64,000 bases of DNA from RI-153 sp963752935 (GTDB taxonomy: Bacteria > Chloroflexota > Anaerolineae > Caldilineales > Caldilineaceae): the NCBI GenBank assembly GCA_963752935.1, contig CAVWAL010000014.1:310001-374000 (forward strand). Reading direction: 5' to 3'. A model generated the notes under the pieces. The model was not told the origin of the DNA. It did not search any database and worked only from the letters and a program-made list of their open reading frames with translations. Positions 26,377-37,300 of this stretch are shown piece by piece (the stretch's first letter is position 1; every line of letters starts with the position of its first letter). A program made the translations under genes and the position numbers.

Positions 26377-27522
26377 CTAGAGGTCGAGTAGCCGGTGATA
26401 GGCGGCGAGGAGCTGTTGGGCGCTGCGTTGCCACGTAAATTGGGCGGCGTGTTCGCGTCCGGCGCGTCGCAGGCTGCGGCGGAGCGAGTCATCGGTGGCG
26501 AGGCGCACGATGCCGTCGGCGATGCTTTCCACCGACAGGGCGTCGACATAGAGGGCGCCGGGGCCGCCGGCTTCGGGCAGACAGGAGTTGTCCGCGGTGA
26601 GGACGGGTGTGTCGCAGGCCAGCGCTTCGATGATTGGGAGGCCAAATCCTTCGTATAGCGACGGGTAGGCGAAAAAGGAGGCGGCCGAGTAGAGGGCGGG
26701 CAGATCAACGTCGTCGACATAGCCGGGGAAGAGCACATCGTCGGCCAGGCCCAGCTCTTGCACCGTGGCGAAGATCTCTTCGAAGAGCCATCCTTTGCTG
26801 CCGCCGATCACCAGTTTGTGGGGGATGCGGGCATCCTGGCGGGCGAGGTGGAAGGCACGGATCAGGCGGGCGAAGTTTTTGCGTGGCTGCAATTTGCTCA
26901 GCCCCAGGATGAACGGACGGTCGCCGATCTGATACTTGCTGCGCACGCGCTCGAGTTCATCCTGGGCCACAACGGGCTGAAAGCGCGTCTGATCGACGCC
27001 GCCTTGCACCACGCTGATTCGCTGCGCCGGGATCTGCCAGAACTCCTGCAGATCGTTGGCGGTGTTCTGGCTGTCGGCAAGGACATGATCGGCGCGGCGG
27101 ATACTGCGCGGCACCACCGTATTGAGGTAGTGGTGAAGGCTGGGCATGGCCGCTTCGGGATAGTGCAGAAAAGCCAGATCGTGGACGGTGACGACTTTGT
27201 GGCGCGCCTGCGAGGGCGGCAAGACAAAGTCGGTGGCATGCAGCAGGTCGATCTGGCCGCCGACGATCCACTCCAGGCGTGGAAAGGGAAGATCGAGGCG
27301 GTGCCAGATGCGCACCAGATTGCGTTCGCTGATATAGGGTGTGCTGTGGAGCGGAAGCGGTGTGGTTTGTGCTGCGTTGTCGTCGATCTGCCCGGCAACA
27401 AAGAGGCGCAGATCGAAGGGCGGATTCTCGTCGATCAGCGCCGCCACCTGCCCGCGGATGATGCGCCCGATGCCTGCTTCCTGACGGATAGCGGGGGTGT
27501 AGTCGATGGCAACGGTGGGCAT
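26377..27522 (-). CDS. Glycosyltransferase family 4
   Basis: A 381-residue GT-B fold glycosyltransferase. The N-terminal acceptor domain begins 'PTVAIDYTPAIRQEAGIGRIIRGQ' with the Gly-rich loop. The C-terminal nucleotide-sugar domain has 'FILGLSKLQPRKNFARLIRAF' and the E-x7-E signature in 'SLYEGFGLPIIEALACDTPVL'. GT4 enzymes transfer mannose, glucose or related sugars to polysaccharides or lipids. The ATG at 27522 is chosen over the long upstream extension, which lies over a gap. Next to GtrA and an O-antigen ligase gene, it indicates a surface polysaccharide cluster. Confidence 0.92.
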   Translation of the reverse strand: MPTVAIDYTPAIRQEAGIGRIIRGQVAALIDENPPFDLRLFVAGQIDDNAAQTTPLPLHSTPYISERNLVRIWHRLDLPFPRLEWIVGGQIDLLHATDFVLPPSQARHKVVTVHDLAFLHYPEAAMPSLHHYLNTVVPRSIRRADHVLADSQNTANDLQEFWQIPAQRISVVQGGVDQTRFQPVVAQDELERVRSKYQIGDRPFILGLSKLQPRKNFARLIRAFHLARQDARIPHKLVIGGSKGWLFEEIFATVQELGLADDVLFPGYVDDVDLPALYSAASFFAYPSLYEGFGLPIIEALACDTPVLTADNSCLPEAGGPGALYVDALSVESIADGIVRLATDDSLRRSLRRAGREHAAQFTWQRSAQQLLAAYHRLLDL

Positions 27523-27551
27523 GGTTGAAAGGCTACGAGCGCGATCGTGCA

Positions 27552-28100
27552 CTAGAGACCGCGATAGGTCCATAAGCGGTTGGCGGCAAAGTTCCAGAAG
27601 AGCACGACACCGATGGCCAGGAGTTTGGCGAAGTTGTAGCTGATCAGATGCCCGATCTTGTCGTTGGCCAGCCAGGTGACCCAATACGGCTCCAGGCTGC
27701 GGTGGATCAGCGAAAAGATCAGGGTATTGATGCCCAGCCCAACCAGGCTGACCAGCAGGAACTGGAGCAGTTGACGGCGCAGGCTGCGATTTTGGCTTTC
27801 GGGAAAGGTCCACAGGCGGTTGAGCGTGAAGTTTTGAGCGACGGCGGCAGAGAAACTGAAGACGTTCGCCACCTCTTCGAGCATGCCCACAAATTGGATC
27901 AGGCCATTGAGTACGGCAAAATCTGTGATTGCGCCCAGCGCACCCACCGTGGCGAATTTGATGAAGCGCTTGGCTTCTTTGCGGCTACGGCCTTTTAGGG
28001 GGATCACTTGTGTGAAGTTCAATCCTCGACTCCGCGGTTGTATAGGCGTGACTGCTACAAATGAGATGACTGCTGTTGATCGTCGACGACGGCGAGCCAC
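27552..28100 (-). CDS. GtrA family membrane protein
   Basis: Up to 182 residues with the four-helix GtrA core beginning 'RFIKFATVGALGAITDFAVLNGLIQF' and including 'NFTLNRLWTFPESQNRSLRRQLLQFLLVSLVG' and 'WNFAANRLWTYRGL'. GtrA proteins are thought to flip polyprenyl-linked sugars for wall or O-antigen decoration. The start shown overlaps the preceding ligase gene by 46 bases. Shorter forms, such as TTG at 28022, would fit family length better (about 150 residues). The gene lies between the O-antigen ligase and the GT4 gene on the same strand. Confidence 0.85.
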   Translation of the reverse strand: MARRRRRSTAVISFVAVTPIQPRSRGLNFTQVIPLKGRSRKEAKRFIKFATVGALGAITDFAVLNGLIQFVGMLEEVANVFSFSAAVAQNFTLNRLWTFPESQNRSLRRQLLQFLLVSLVGLGINTLIFSLIHRSLEPYWVTWLANDKIGHLISYNFAKLLAIGVVLFWNFAANRLWTYRGL

Positions 28101-29546
28101 AGGGCAATGTGCAGGTAAATTCCTTGCACGTAGAGATTATCGAAAAAATTATGGACGGTCAGGTGGACGAGAACGCCCAATACACCGATGGCCAGCGCAC
28201 TTTCCCAACTCTGTGGCTCGGCGCGGCGGGCCTGTCGCCACACCCAGCCAAAGGCCGCTGCCCAAAAGATCAGATAGGCAGCGAATCCGACTAACCCGAT
28301 CTCGGCGAGGGTGTTGAGATAAATATTGTGGGCGTGCCCCAGTGGATCTTGCCAGCGCGGCAGGCGCACCTCGGGGTAGAGGGCGCTATAGTTGCCGGGT
28401 CCGACGCCGAGCCAGGGAGCACTTTCCCACATGCGCAGGGCCGCAATCCAATGGGCCAGACGTTCGATCACCGAAAAGTTGTCGTCGGTGATGGGCTGGT
28501 TGACGACGTCTTCCAGACCGACGCCCAGGTAGGCCGGTACATCCGCTACCCGTTGCGCAATCGGGGCCGGGATCAGGGCCGGGTTGAACCCGCCAACGCT
28601 CACCGTCACCAGCAGGAGGACACCCGCCAGCAGGCCAAGCAGCAAGGCGCGGCGGCTGCGAAATACCAGCACAAATCCCACACCGGCCAGCGCGCCCAAC
28701 CACCCACCGCGTGACCAACTGGCGAGGAGGCCGAAGCCAATGAGCCCGGCGGCAATCGCAGTGGCGACAAGCCAGCGCAAGGCCTCGATGCGCTGCGCCG
28801 CTCTGGTGCGCCGCTTCGTGCGCCGCTTCGTGCGCCGGGAGCCTCGTCATGCGCTGCCACGCCCACAGACCCAAGCTAACGACAACCGGCAAAGTCAGGC
28901 CCAGGTATCCTGCATACGGATTGGGTTGCCCGAATGTGCCTGCCGCGCGCATAAAACGCTCAAACAGCACGAATGCCGGCGGCCCCACCTGAAAGACAAA
29001 CTGGTAGAGCCCCAGCGCCCCCTGCAAGGCCGCGCCACCCATCAGGCCTATGGCCAGCCAGCGGCGTTGCCCTGGGCAAAGTGTCTGGCCGGCGATGGCA
29101 AGGACGGCAAGCACTTCGAGCCATTTTATCACTTCGGCGGCTGCTTCGCCCAAATCGAGCGCCCGCAAGGACGCTATCAACAGCACGGCAAGGTAGATGA
29201 GCCCTATGCCCGGCAGCGGTCGTGGATCGAGGCGCAGCGAACGACGGCGTACGCCGTCGGCAAACCAGATCGACAGCGCTGCGGCCAGCAGCAGATCGGC
29301 GGCGCTGAGCGGACCCAGTTTGATCGCACTGCCAAACGGCAGGGCGGCGGCCAATCCAACCCAGGCCAGCCAGGGGCGACGAACGATGAGGAGACCGGCG
29401 CCCATCGCGGCAACCAGCAACCCGGCGATTGGCAGTGGCCAGGTCGCCAATATCCACGCGGCAAAGCACAGAAAGGCCAATAGAAGTAGATGACCAACCT
29501 GTACAAGATGCAACGGCAATCGTTTGGGTAGTAGGCCGATCTGCAT
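28055..29546 (-). pseudogene. O-antigen ligase/polymerase family protein, frameshifted
   Basis: The first part (29546 to about 28800) encodes several membrane helices ('LLAFLCFAAWILATWPLPIAGLLVAAM', 'IGLIYLAVLLIASLRALDLG'). The rest, in a frame one base away, carries the Wzy/WaaL signature 'SRGGWLGALAGVGFVLVF', then 'VGPGNYSALYPEVRLP' and 'HAHNIYLNTLAEIGLVGF' with the catalytic-loop His. The shift falls in a short tandem repeat of a 12-base word (gtgcgccgcttc, 28808-28831), where slippage or a consensus error is easy. Joined, the protein would be about 495 residues and would attach or polymerise O-antigen units at the outer face. Confidence 0.82.
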
Positions 29547-29745
29547 GGCGCTGTCTTGCTTCAAGAGGGAGACGATTCAGCCTGAGCAAATCACGGATGG
29601 AGACACCATATCACAGTTGTACGGGGAGAGAAAAGTTGCCGGGCAAGACGACGTAGGCAGGCAGGACGGGTGGACACGGAGGCCATCCCCACGCGCAGTG
29701 TAGGGAGCGGCCTCCGTGCCGGTCCGCTTCGGGCTGGCGGATGGT

Positions 29746-29781
29746 GACGGACGGGTGGACGCGGAGGTCCATCCGTCCGTC
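29746..29781. terminator. Hairpin downstream of the di-haem peroxidase gene
   Basis: Arms GACGGACGGGTGGAC (29746-29760) and GTCCATCCGTCCGTC (29767-29781) pair with one mismatch around a six-base loop, 25 bases after the peroxidase stop (minus strand). A related word (gacgggtggacacggaggccatcc) occurs at about 29665. No T-run is present, so factor-independent termination is only suggested. Confidence 0.45.
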
Positions 29782-29806
29782 GCATCCGTGCGCTGGCCAC
29801 GCCAGG

Positions 29807-31225
29807 TTACGGGGTATAGCCGTCGGACAACGTCTTGAGGAATGCGACAATGTTGCCAACCTGTGGCATGGGGAACATTCCCATTGGGGGACGGTTCTCG
29901 TCCACTTCAGGGGGTGGGAACATGGTTGCCATCCGAGCACATCCACCGCCCATGCCACCGCCCTCCATACAGCCGTTGTCCATCATCGCCCGCCAGTGGT
30001 AAAAGAAGACGATCTCCTCAAGCGACTTGAAGTAGCCGTTATGTCCGTAGGCTTTGACAAAATCTTCTGAAGGTCGCAGATCGACATTGCGCAGGGATGG
30101 CACCTTGAACTTGCCCATTTCGGGCTCGTAGACGGTCGGATCATATCCGGCGCTCTTGAGATAGCCACCCAATCCGTAATCAATCCAGTCAGCGCCATCA
30201 GGATTCCGGGTCGGCGGCATGGTATAGAAGGGGTTGTCGGGGTTCTTGGGCATGCCGATGTTGTCATAGGTGAAGTTGGTGAAGAGGGGGTAGCCCTCTG
30301 TGCCAGGCGCCAACGAGTGACATTCGGCGCAGTTGGCCTGACCAGGATCATTAAACACGGCAAGTCCTTGTAACTCGGCATCGGTCAGGCCCAGCTTGCG
30401 ATAGCTCTGCCAGCCGGTGACTCCTCCACCTGGGCAACCCATAGCACCACCCATGCCACCACCACCCATGCCACCGCGACCCATGCCTCCGCCACCCATG
30501 CCACTGCCACCCATACCACTGCCACCCGTGCCGCACATTATCTCGGTAACGTCCAACCCGGCGTCATTGGCGTTGCGCCAGAACTGATCAAACTTGGAGG
30601 TGAATGGGTTCACTTTGGCGCTGCGCTCGTAGGCGGCAATTGAACGAGCGACGTACTCATAGACGCCGGCGTCATTATTGGCGCAGTTCAGTGAATCAGC
30701 GCCCCACACTGTTTTGAACAGCTCAGCGTAGTCGGCTGTCCTCACCCTGATGCATAGCACTTTTGCGTTGGGCATGGCTTGTTCCAGCGGGTTGAGGAAG
30801 GGCCCTTGGGCCTGCTCGGCCAGCGGGTCGCCCAAGACGGCGCCTGTCGCTCGTCCGTCCCAGAACATGCCGCCGACCCACTCTTCTCCATTGTGATAGA
30901 GAACCGGGCTGTCCCCGGTGTAGGCGGAGGCGGGCGGTTTTCGGTTACCAAAGCGGTGCGGGATGGCGCCTTCGTAGATCACGGCGCTGATGTTGACGGC
31001 TTGATCGGGACCGGTAAAGCCAACTTCAGGCCCATGGCAGGTGGCGCACGATTGGGTGCCGTTTGCCGACAGATCCGTGTCGAGGAAGAGCAACTCGCCC
31101 AGGGCTATCAGGTCTGGATTTGGATCCGCCTCTGATTCCTCGGCCTGTGCTGACGAATAGATACTCAGGGAAAATAACGCACCAATCAAAGCGATGGCCG
31201 CTAGCAGATAGAGGGTCTTTTTCAT
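29807..31225 (-). CDS. Di-haem cytochrome c peroxidase/MauG-like protein with Met/Gly-rich insert
   Basis: About 472 residues from the ATG at 31225. A Sec signal peptide (cleavage after AQA28) exports it. The first haem site is CATCH (Cys60, Cys63, His64) in 'SCATCHGPEVGF' and the second is 'CAECHSLAPG'. 'FWDGRATG' and 'PSLRNVDLRPSEDFVKAYGHNGYF' are family hallmarks. Between the two haem domains is an insert of about 35 residues made of repeated Gly-Met-Gly-Gly units with a Cys at each end. Such Met-rich tracts bind Cu(I) in other proteins; here that is inference. It lies downstream of two large exported proteins on the same strand. Confidence 0.92.
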   Translation of the reverse strand: MKKTLYLLAAIALIGALFSLSIYSSAQAEESEADPNPDLIALGELLFLDTDLSANGTQSCATCHGPEVGFTGPDQAVNISAVIYEGAIPHRFGNRKPPASAYTGDSPVLYHNGEEWVGGMFWDGRATGAVLGDPLAEQAQGPFLNPLEQAMPNAKVLCIRVRTADYAELFKTVWGADSLNCANNDAGVYEYVARSIAAYERSAKVNPFTSKFDQFWRNANDAGLDVTEIMCGTGGSGMGGSGMGGGGMGRGGMGGGGMGGAMGCPGGGVTGWQSYRKLGLTDAELQGLAVFNDPGQANCAECHSLAPGTEGYPLFTNFTYDNIGMPKNPDNPFYTMPPTRNPDGADWIDYGLGGYLKSAGYDPTVYEPEMGKFKVPSLRNVDLRPSEDFVKAYGHNGYFKSLEEIVFFYHWRAMMDNGCMEGGGMGGGCARMATMFPPPEVDENRPPMGMFPMPQVGNIVAFLKTLSDGYTP

Positions 31226-31376
31226 GTGAACAGTCTTACCATAGATTGAATTGTTGATCGATCCGTACCCTGTGCGGGAGACAGGGCGCCTCCCACACAG
31301 GGGTCTATAGAGTTGAGTTACGGCTCCAACCAGAGGCAGGAGTGCCAAATTCCGCCGGGATTTACGCTGCCATGAA

Positions 31377-34148
31377 CTAATAGCCGATGATGGGCAGGAA
31401 GATGTTATTTCCTGAACTGACATCAACGCGCTCTTCGACAATCTGAGTGACCGGGTTGGATACGCTGGGCAGGAAGTTTTCATCACCGCTATAGGCTGCC
31501 GTGACGATGTGGGTGCCTACCGGTAGGCTGCTGGTGTCGAAGATAGCCACACCACTGCTCACCGGGGCCGATCCCAGATCGCCCGTCTCGGTGCTGAATG
31601 TGACAACACCGGTGGCTCCCGCGTCCACCGTGGCCGTGAAGGTAACCTCATCCCCTCGCACGGACGAAGTCGGCGCATTGGCCAGGGAGGTAGTGCTTGG
31701 CGAGACGTTGTGCAGGCTGAATTTCGCGGCGGCTGTGGCGCCGGCCATGCTAGCGGTGAACGTGTGCGCGCCGTAGATGCTGTTCGCTGCCACGGCAACC
31801 CCTGCCCGACCATTGACAATCGTTACGCGCTGTGAGGCTGGTGTTGCGCTCGCCCCGCTGTCACTGCCCACAAAGGAGACTATACCACCGTCCACCGGTT
31901 CGGTATAGCTACTGGTGACGGTGACAGAGAGAGGTGCAGCAAAGTCTAGATCGATGGTTGCCACCTGAGGGCTGCCACCGACCACAGCCAGCGTGAAACC
32001 CTGGCTCTCGAAGGCGCCCATGTCACAGCCACTGCCGACAGGGCGACTTACACCACGCTGGTCGCCGGCGGGACAAGTCGCTGCCTCAGCGGCATCGATG
32101 GCAGGCGAGCCGGGGAGGAGTGGCAGCGTTTGGGTAGCCGGCGCACCGCCCGCCTTGGAGCCGTAGACACCCAACGCGGCGAGCAGCGGGTCCGTGTCGA
32201 TGTTATGACCGCCATCGGTTCCCACACTAAAGTCCCACGCGTTACTGCCACCGGCACCTTGAACCAGGCTGTAGCTGAAGGTCAGCGGGTTGCCGCCCTC
32301 ACTTAGGCTGGATGCGGTGGCCGTACCCACGCCGCTCTGATCCTGGTTGTTCCAGAAGATGCTGTTGCGGATGGCCAGTGTGCCGACACTGTTGTTGTAG
32401 AGGCCGCCGCCGCGAACGGCGCGGTTGCTGCTCAACGTCACGTTGGTCAGTGTCGGGCTAGCCCCATCATAGTTGGCAATCCCACCGCCCATGTTGGCGC
32501 TGTTGTCGCTTAACGTAACATTGGTCAACGTGGGATTGCTTCCATAGACGTTGTAGAGGCCGCCACCCTCTTCCACAGCGGTATTGCTTTGGAATGTGAC
32601 GCCGGTGAAGACCGGGCTGCTGTCATACTCGTTGTAGGCGCCGGCGCCGTAGTCGCCCCTGTTATCGCTGAAGCGTACATTGGTCAGCGTCGGATTGCTG
32701 GACTCGTAGTTCTCCATGCCACCACCGAAGGCGGCACTGTTGGCATCGAAGGCAACATTGGTCAGCGTCGGACCACTGTTCTTGTTGTTCGCCATGCCGC
32801 CACCACCGGTCACGGCGCTGTTGGCACTGAAGACAACGCTGTCGACGACCGGGCTGCTGTGGTCGCTATTGTACATGCCGCCGCCCTCCTCACTGGCGCT
32901 GTTGCCAAGGAAGGTGACATGACTCATGGTCGCGCTGCCGTCTTCGGTGTAGATTCCACCGCCGTAGGTGGCCTTGTTGCCACTGAATATGATGTGGCTA
33001 ATCGTTGGGCTGCCGCCGCTGACATACATACCGCCACCACACGCCTGCGGACAGAGGTAGCCATCATCGGCCTGCCCGGCACTGATGGTGAAGCCATCCA
33101 GCAGCGCGGTGCTGTCCGTGCCGCCGGCTGTGACCACGTTGTAGCTGTTGCTTCCCACCATCTGCGTCGTTGCCGTGACCACGCCATTGGCATCTGTCGT
33201 ATCGTTGGCATCAACGTCGCCGCTGAGGACGGTCACATTCGTGGTCCAGTCGCGTTCGGCCAGATCATTCTCGTTACCGGCAAAGCCGCCATACACTGAC
33301 AGCCCGCTCTGCAACTGGAAGGTTGCCGTGATCGCGCCGCTGCTGCCCGGTTTATAGACGCCTTCGGCCACCCAGATTTGGTCGACGGCAGGGCACAGGG
33401 AAGTGGCCCGGTAGAGGGCATCCTGCAGCGATGTAAGGGCATCATCCCAAGATGTACCATCATTGGAGCCGGTCTCGGCATCGCCGTCGACATAGGCGAT
33501 GTTGCCGGTGGGGCACAACAAACCCGTACCACCCACCGTGAATGTAAAGTAGACGTCGTCCCTTTGGCCGGTATCTTCAATGAAGATACTGGCAATGCGG
33601 ACCGTATCGGTAAACGTACCGGCAGCCTCCGGGTTGAACGCAACGACGAAGGTCGTGGCCTCGCCGCCTGGCACGGTCGTGCTTACCGGCTGGGTAAGGA
33701 CGCTGAAATGGGCACCGTTTTCCATTTCGACCACAGATGGGCCGGCGAGAAGCAGGTCGGCCTCCCCTATGTTACGAATGGTGAAGGTGTGGGTAACCAC
33801 GGCGCCGCCAATTCCGCCATCGCCAAAGTCGGTGTCATCAGTTGTACTTGGTGTGTCGGCGCCATTGGCGATGACGACACCGTTGCCTGTCACCGCCATC
33901 TCGGGGACCGGTAGCACCGGATAATCGTCGAGGCTCGCTCGTTCAGAGACAGTGTCGCTCAGATTCGAGGCGGGCCCGGTGGGGATGTCCGCAGAAGGGG
34001 CGGCGAGCGCGGGCTGGTTTACAGAGAGAAATGAGAAAAGCGCATAGGATAGCAGCACCAGAAAAAGCGATACGCGCAACCATCTGCGCACCCCAAGTGG
34101 GTTTTGCCTAGGCTGTTCCGGTGTCTGTTGCATTTGATTGGAATTCAT
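31377..34148 (-). CDS. Exported beta-helix repeat protein with Ig-like C-terminal domain
   Basis: A 923-residue secreted protein. A basic N-terminus and a hydrophobic signal ('SLFLVLLSYALFSFLSV') end near 'ALAA'. Residues 60-190 hold a choice-of-anchor type beta domain ('TFTIRNIGEADLLLAGPSV'). Residues about 210-630 form a right-handed beta-helix of polymorphic repeats, seen as recurring 'SxPTLTNVxFxxNxAxxGGGxxN' units. The C-terminal third includes an Ig-like domain ('VTFTATVDAGATGVVTFSTETGDLG', 'VGTHIVTAAYSGDENFLPS') and ends with 'NNIFLPIIGY'. An adhesin or surface-display role is probable. It precedes the peroxidase by 151 bases. Confidence 0.87.
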   Translation of the reverse strand: MNSNQMQQTPEQPRQNPLGVRRWLRVSLFLVLLSYALFSFLSVNQPALAAPSADIPTGPASNLSDTVSERASLDDYPVLPVPEMAVTGNGVVIANGADTPSTTDDTDFGDGGIGGAVVTHTFTIRNIGEADLLLAGPSVVEMENGAHFSVLTQPVSTTVPGGEATTFVVAFNPEAAGTFTDTVRIASIFIEDTGQRDDVYFTFTVGGTGLLCPTGNIAYVDGDAETGSNDGTSWDDALTSLQDALYRATSLCPAVDQIWVAEGVYKPGSSGAITATFQLQSGLSVYGGFAGNENDLAERDWTTNVTVLSGDVDANDTTDANGVVTATTQMVGSNSYNVVTAGGTDSTALLDGFTISAGQADDGYLCPQACGGGMYVSGGSPTISHIIFSGNKATYGGGIYTEDGSATMSHVTFLGNSASEEGGGMYNSDHSSPVVDSVVFSANSAVTGGGGMANNKNSGPTLTNVAFDANSAAFGGGMENYESSNPTLTNVRFSDNRGDYGAGAYNEYDSSPVFTGVTFQSNTAVEEGGGLYNVYGSNPTLTNVTLSDNSANMGGGIANYDGASPTLTNVTLSSNRAVRGGGLYNNSVGTLAIRNSIFWNNQDQSGVGTATASSLSEGGNPLTFSYSLVQGAGGSNAWDFSVGTDGGHNIDTDPLLAALGVYGSKAGGAPATQTLPLLPGSPAIDAAEAATCPAGDQRGVSRPVGSGCDMGAFESQGFTLAVVGGSPQVATIDLDFAAPLSVTVTSSYTEPVDGGIVSFVGSDSGASATPASQRVTIVNGRAGVAVAANSIYGAHTFTASMAGATAAAKFSLHNVSPSTTSLANAPTSSVRGDEVTFTATVDAGATGVVTFSTETGDLGSAPVSSGVAIFDTSSLPVGTHIVTAAYSGDENFLPSVSNPVTQIVEERVDVSSGNNIFLPIIGY

Positions 34149-34274
34149 TGTGCCTCCATCAAAACTGAGCGTAATGTCTGGCGGTTGTGAGCGAGCCAGG
34201 ACTCATATCGAGAATGAAACCGTCGGGCAACGCCACGGAAACAGCAAGCCGCGTAGCCCGGTTTGAGGCCGGCT

Positions 34275-34308
34275 GTGACCAACGCTGACTACAGTCAGCG
34301 TTGGTCAC
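34275..34308. terminator. Perfect 15-bp hairpin after the multicopper oxidase gene
   Basis: GTGACCAACGCTGAC (34275-34289) and GTCAGCGTTGGTCAC (34294-34308) are exact inverted repeats around TACA. The hairpin starts 10 bases beyond the stop of the minus-strand oxidase gene and lies before the next gene on that strand. A terminator or mRNA-stabilising stem is likely; no T-run follows. Confidence 0.6.
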
Positions 34309-34318
34309 ACAGCCTCTC

Positions 34319-37300
34319 TTACTCAACAGTAAAACTTTCTGGATTAGACGGAGTTGACTGATAGGTAACGTAGGGGACGGTGTTAACGGCTACCACATAG
34401 TAGTAGTATTTTGTCCCTTGTTCAACACTGCCATCGGTGTAGTTAACGGTACCGGTACCTCTTCTACCTTTATTCGCCGGCAACGTAGTCAGCAGGGCAT
34501 AATCGCTGCCGTTAGTGCTGCGATAGAGTTCGAAGCCAGTCTCGCTGTCGGCGCCGTTGCGCTGGTTGTCACTGAAACGGACACGGATGCCAGATCCCTG
34601 GCGCTGCAGCGAGAGGTTGCTCGGCGCTGCGGGCGTGCGCGGGACATAGGCCGTGACTGCGTTGGAGGAAGCGGACTCTCCACCCACATTCTGAGCATAG
34701 ACCCGATAGGAGTAGCTATTGCCTTGTACCACGCTGTCGTCCTTGTAGGACATCGAACCCATGTCTGTGGGGACAGACGCATCGATCGTAGCGATTGGCT
34801 CATAGCCACCACGATTGCCTGTTCGACGTTCGACCACGTACGAGGTCTCGTTGTCTGAGTTGTCCGTCCAGGTCAGATCCACAGAACCCAGAACGTAGGT
34901 CAGGTTCGTCGGCTTTTTCGGAGGATTGGGAATCGGTGGCGTAGTCACCGTGAGAGACTCCGAGGTCGATTGGGCGACCATGCTCATGTATTCACCGCCG
35001 TAGCCCACCTCGTTCAGAGCGACAATCCGGTAGGCATAGGAGCTTTCCGGTTGGACGTCTGTGTCGACAAAGGTTCGCGTATTACCCGCCGTGTTCGTCT
35101 CATTCAGGGGCGACTCGATGCGTGGCCCTACAAAGCTCCACTCCTCGCTGCCGGCTACGGACCGCTGGATCCGGTAGGCAGTTTCCGCGATGGAGTTGTC
35201 CTGCCAGCGAAGCCGTATCACATATCTGCGGCCCTGGGCGCCAACCACTGCACTCAGCCCGTCTGCAGCCCTGGGGGGCATTGCTACCGATACCGGCCGC
35301 ATCATGTCCATCTCTTCATGGCTGAGGATATGACAGTGGTAGACGTACTCCCACCCGAAGTTGATAAACTGATTGGTGAGGTTCACCGTCGGGTTTCCAT
35401 CGGCGTCGACGTGGTTGAACATGGCCTTCGAATTGATCGCCATCATGGGATTCAACGGTCGGATGCTGTTGGGTAGCTCGAAGGGCATCTGCGGAATAAT
35501 CGGGCGCAGGGCTACGATCGTATCCTCCAGAGGACTGACCCGTACTGTATCCTTCCAGCCGAGTTCAGAAGGTTCGGTCGGGAGGATGATGTTGTCCCAC
35601 GTCACCCGGTTGAGCACTTGCACATCATAGAGGTGGAAGTGGATCGGATGCGTATCCACACCGTTATGTGTAATCTTCCAGATCTGGCTGCCATCGGCTG
35701 CATCCGAGATCGGTATGATCGTGACATCCGCAGCGTTCCCGTTCGCGTCTAGGGCGAACTGCCCGTTCGCGTCCAGGGCGAGCTGCTGCTTTGGCAGGTT
35801 GGATGCGTCGATGAGTTCCGTCGGCGGGTTCACATAGGGATAGAGAACAACGTTTTGATTGATGGGCGATGCCGGGAGCACTTCAAGACCCAGGTTAGCC
35901 GTCATGCGACCAAACTCGTCAAAGGTCGCCGAGTTCATCTCATCATGGATAGCCTTGGGCTCCAGGTCCATGGTGAGCTTCTTCCAGAGGCCGCTCGTTG
36001 CGCCGATCAGGGTGTCGAATGTGAAGGCCTGGGCGCCCTGCTGGTTGATCCGGACCATGCCATCGCACTTGTCTTTGGCGTCGGGCCCGGTGCAGTTGCC
36101 GGTAGCGGCAAAGTCGGTGCCGTAGGCCTGGTTGTAGGCGGCCTGCCCCACGATGATGGGGTGCTGGCCCTCTTCAAACACACCAGAGCCGTCTGCCTTG
36201 TGTTTGAACGCATCCTCCAGCGCTGCTAGATTGAAGGCGGGTGCGGGCGCGCTATCAGCGACCTTGATCTGCATGACCGTGCGCGTGTTCGGCCCATAGC
36301 CGGGCAGAATGGTCGGCGCACCAACCGGTGAGAGGTCCGGCCCGCCTGTGAAGTAGTCGTAGCTGCTCACACGGGCCGGGAAGGCCGCCGGTGCATCGTT
36401 GTAGAGGATCAGCGTTTGCCCAGCATACTCCGAGAAGTCGACGACTACGTCAGCGCGTTCAGCCGGCGCCAACAGCAGCGAGTGCAGGTCCACATTGCCC
36501 ACGTCGAAGCGGGTGGGATCGATGATCCAGGTGATGGGTTGCGGGTCGATCACCGCAGGAGCGGGCAGGAAGCCGCCTTCGGAGCCGATCATAATCCAGC
36601 TTGGCCCAGGCGGGCTGAAGGTGGTGTCCGGCGTTGGGAAGTTGTTGGGGTCGATCTGTGCGGCCGCCAGTTCGGCAGGATTGAGAGCGACCTCGCTCTC
36701 GGTTCCGGTGCGTGGGTCAGCCACATACATGTGCAGGTTAAAGAAGCGGTCGTTGGCCGCGTTGAGGATGCGCATGCGATACGACTTCGGTTCCACGCTC
36801 AGGGTCGGATAAGCCGTGCCGTTGACGACGGGCGTATCGTTGAACTGCTCCATGCCGGCCGAGATGTTCGGCGTGCCCGGGATCTGAGCAGGTTCGCAGT
36901 ATGGATCTGTCTTATATTGCCACGTGCTGGGATCATCCACGCTGCACGGCACTGCTAAAGGTGTCGTGAAACCTGTGGCCGGGTCCATATTGAAGTATGG
37001 GTTAGCAATTGGGCCGTAGGGCGGATCGGCGGGTGGCCAGAACCAGGGACCGTACATCCAGCGGCCAAATGCGCTCATGCCGGTTGGGTCGCTTGGGTTT
37101 TGCGCCGGCATATAGACGTGGTGGTACCACAGGTTGCCTTCGCCGCCCCAGCGGGCGTAGTCCCAGGTCGGGTCTTGCTGAGCAAGCTGGTCATCACCGG
37201 GTACAAACGTGCGGTCTTGAACGATCAGCGGAATCTCATCTGCAGGGATCAAGCCCTTTTCGAGGAGCTTCGACTCGGTGTCGTCCCTGATTAGATAGCC

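Noticed and set aside
33378..33914. 178-residue open frame on the plus strand
   Set aside because: It is antisense to the beta-helix protein, whose repeats produce long open shadows.
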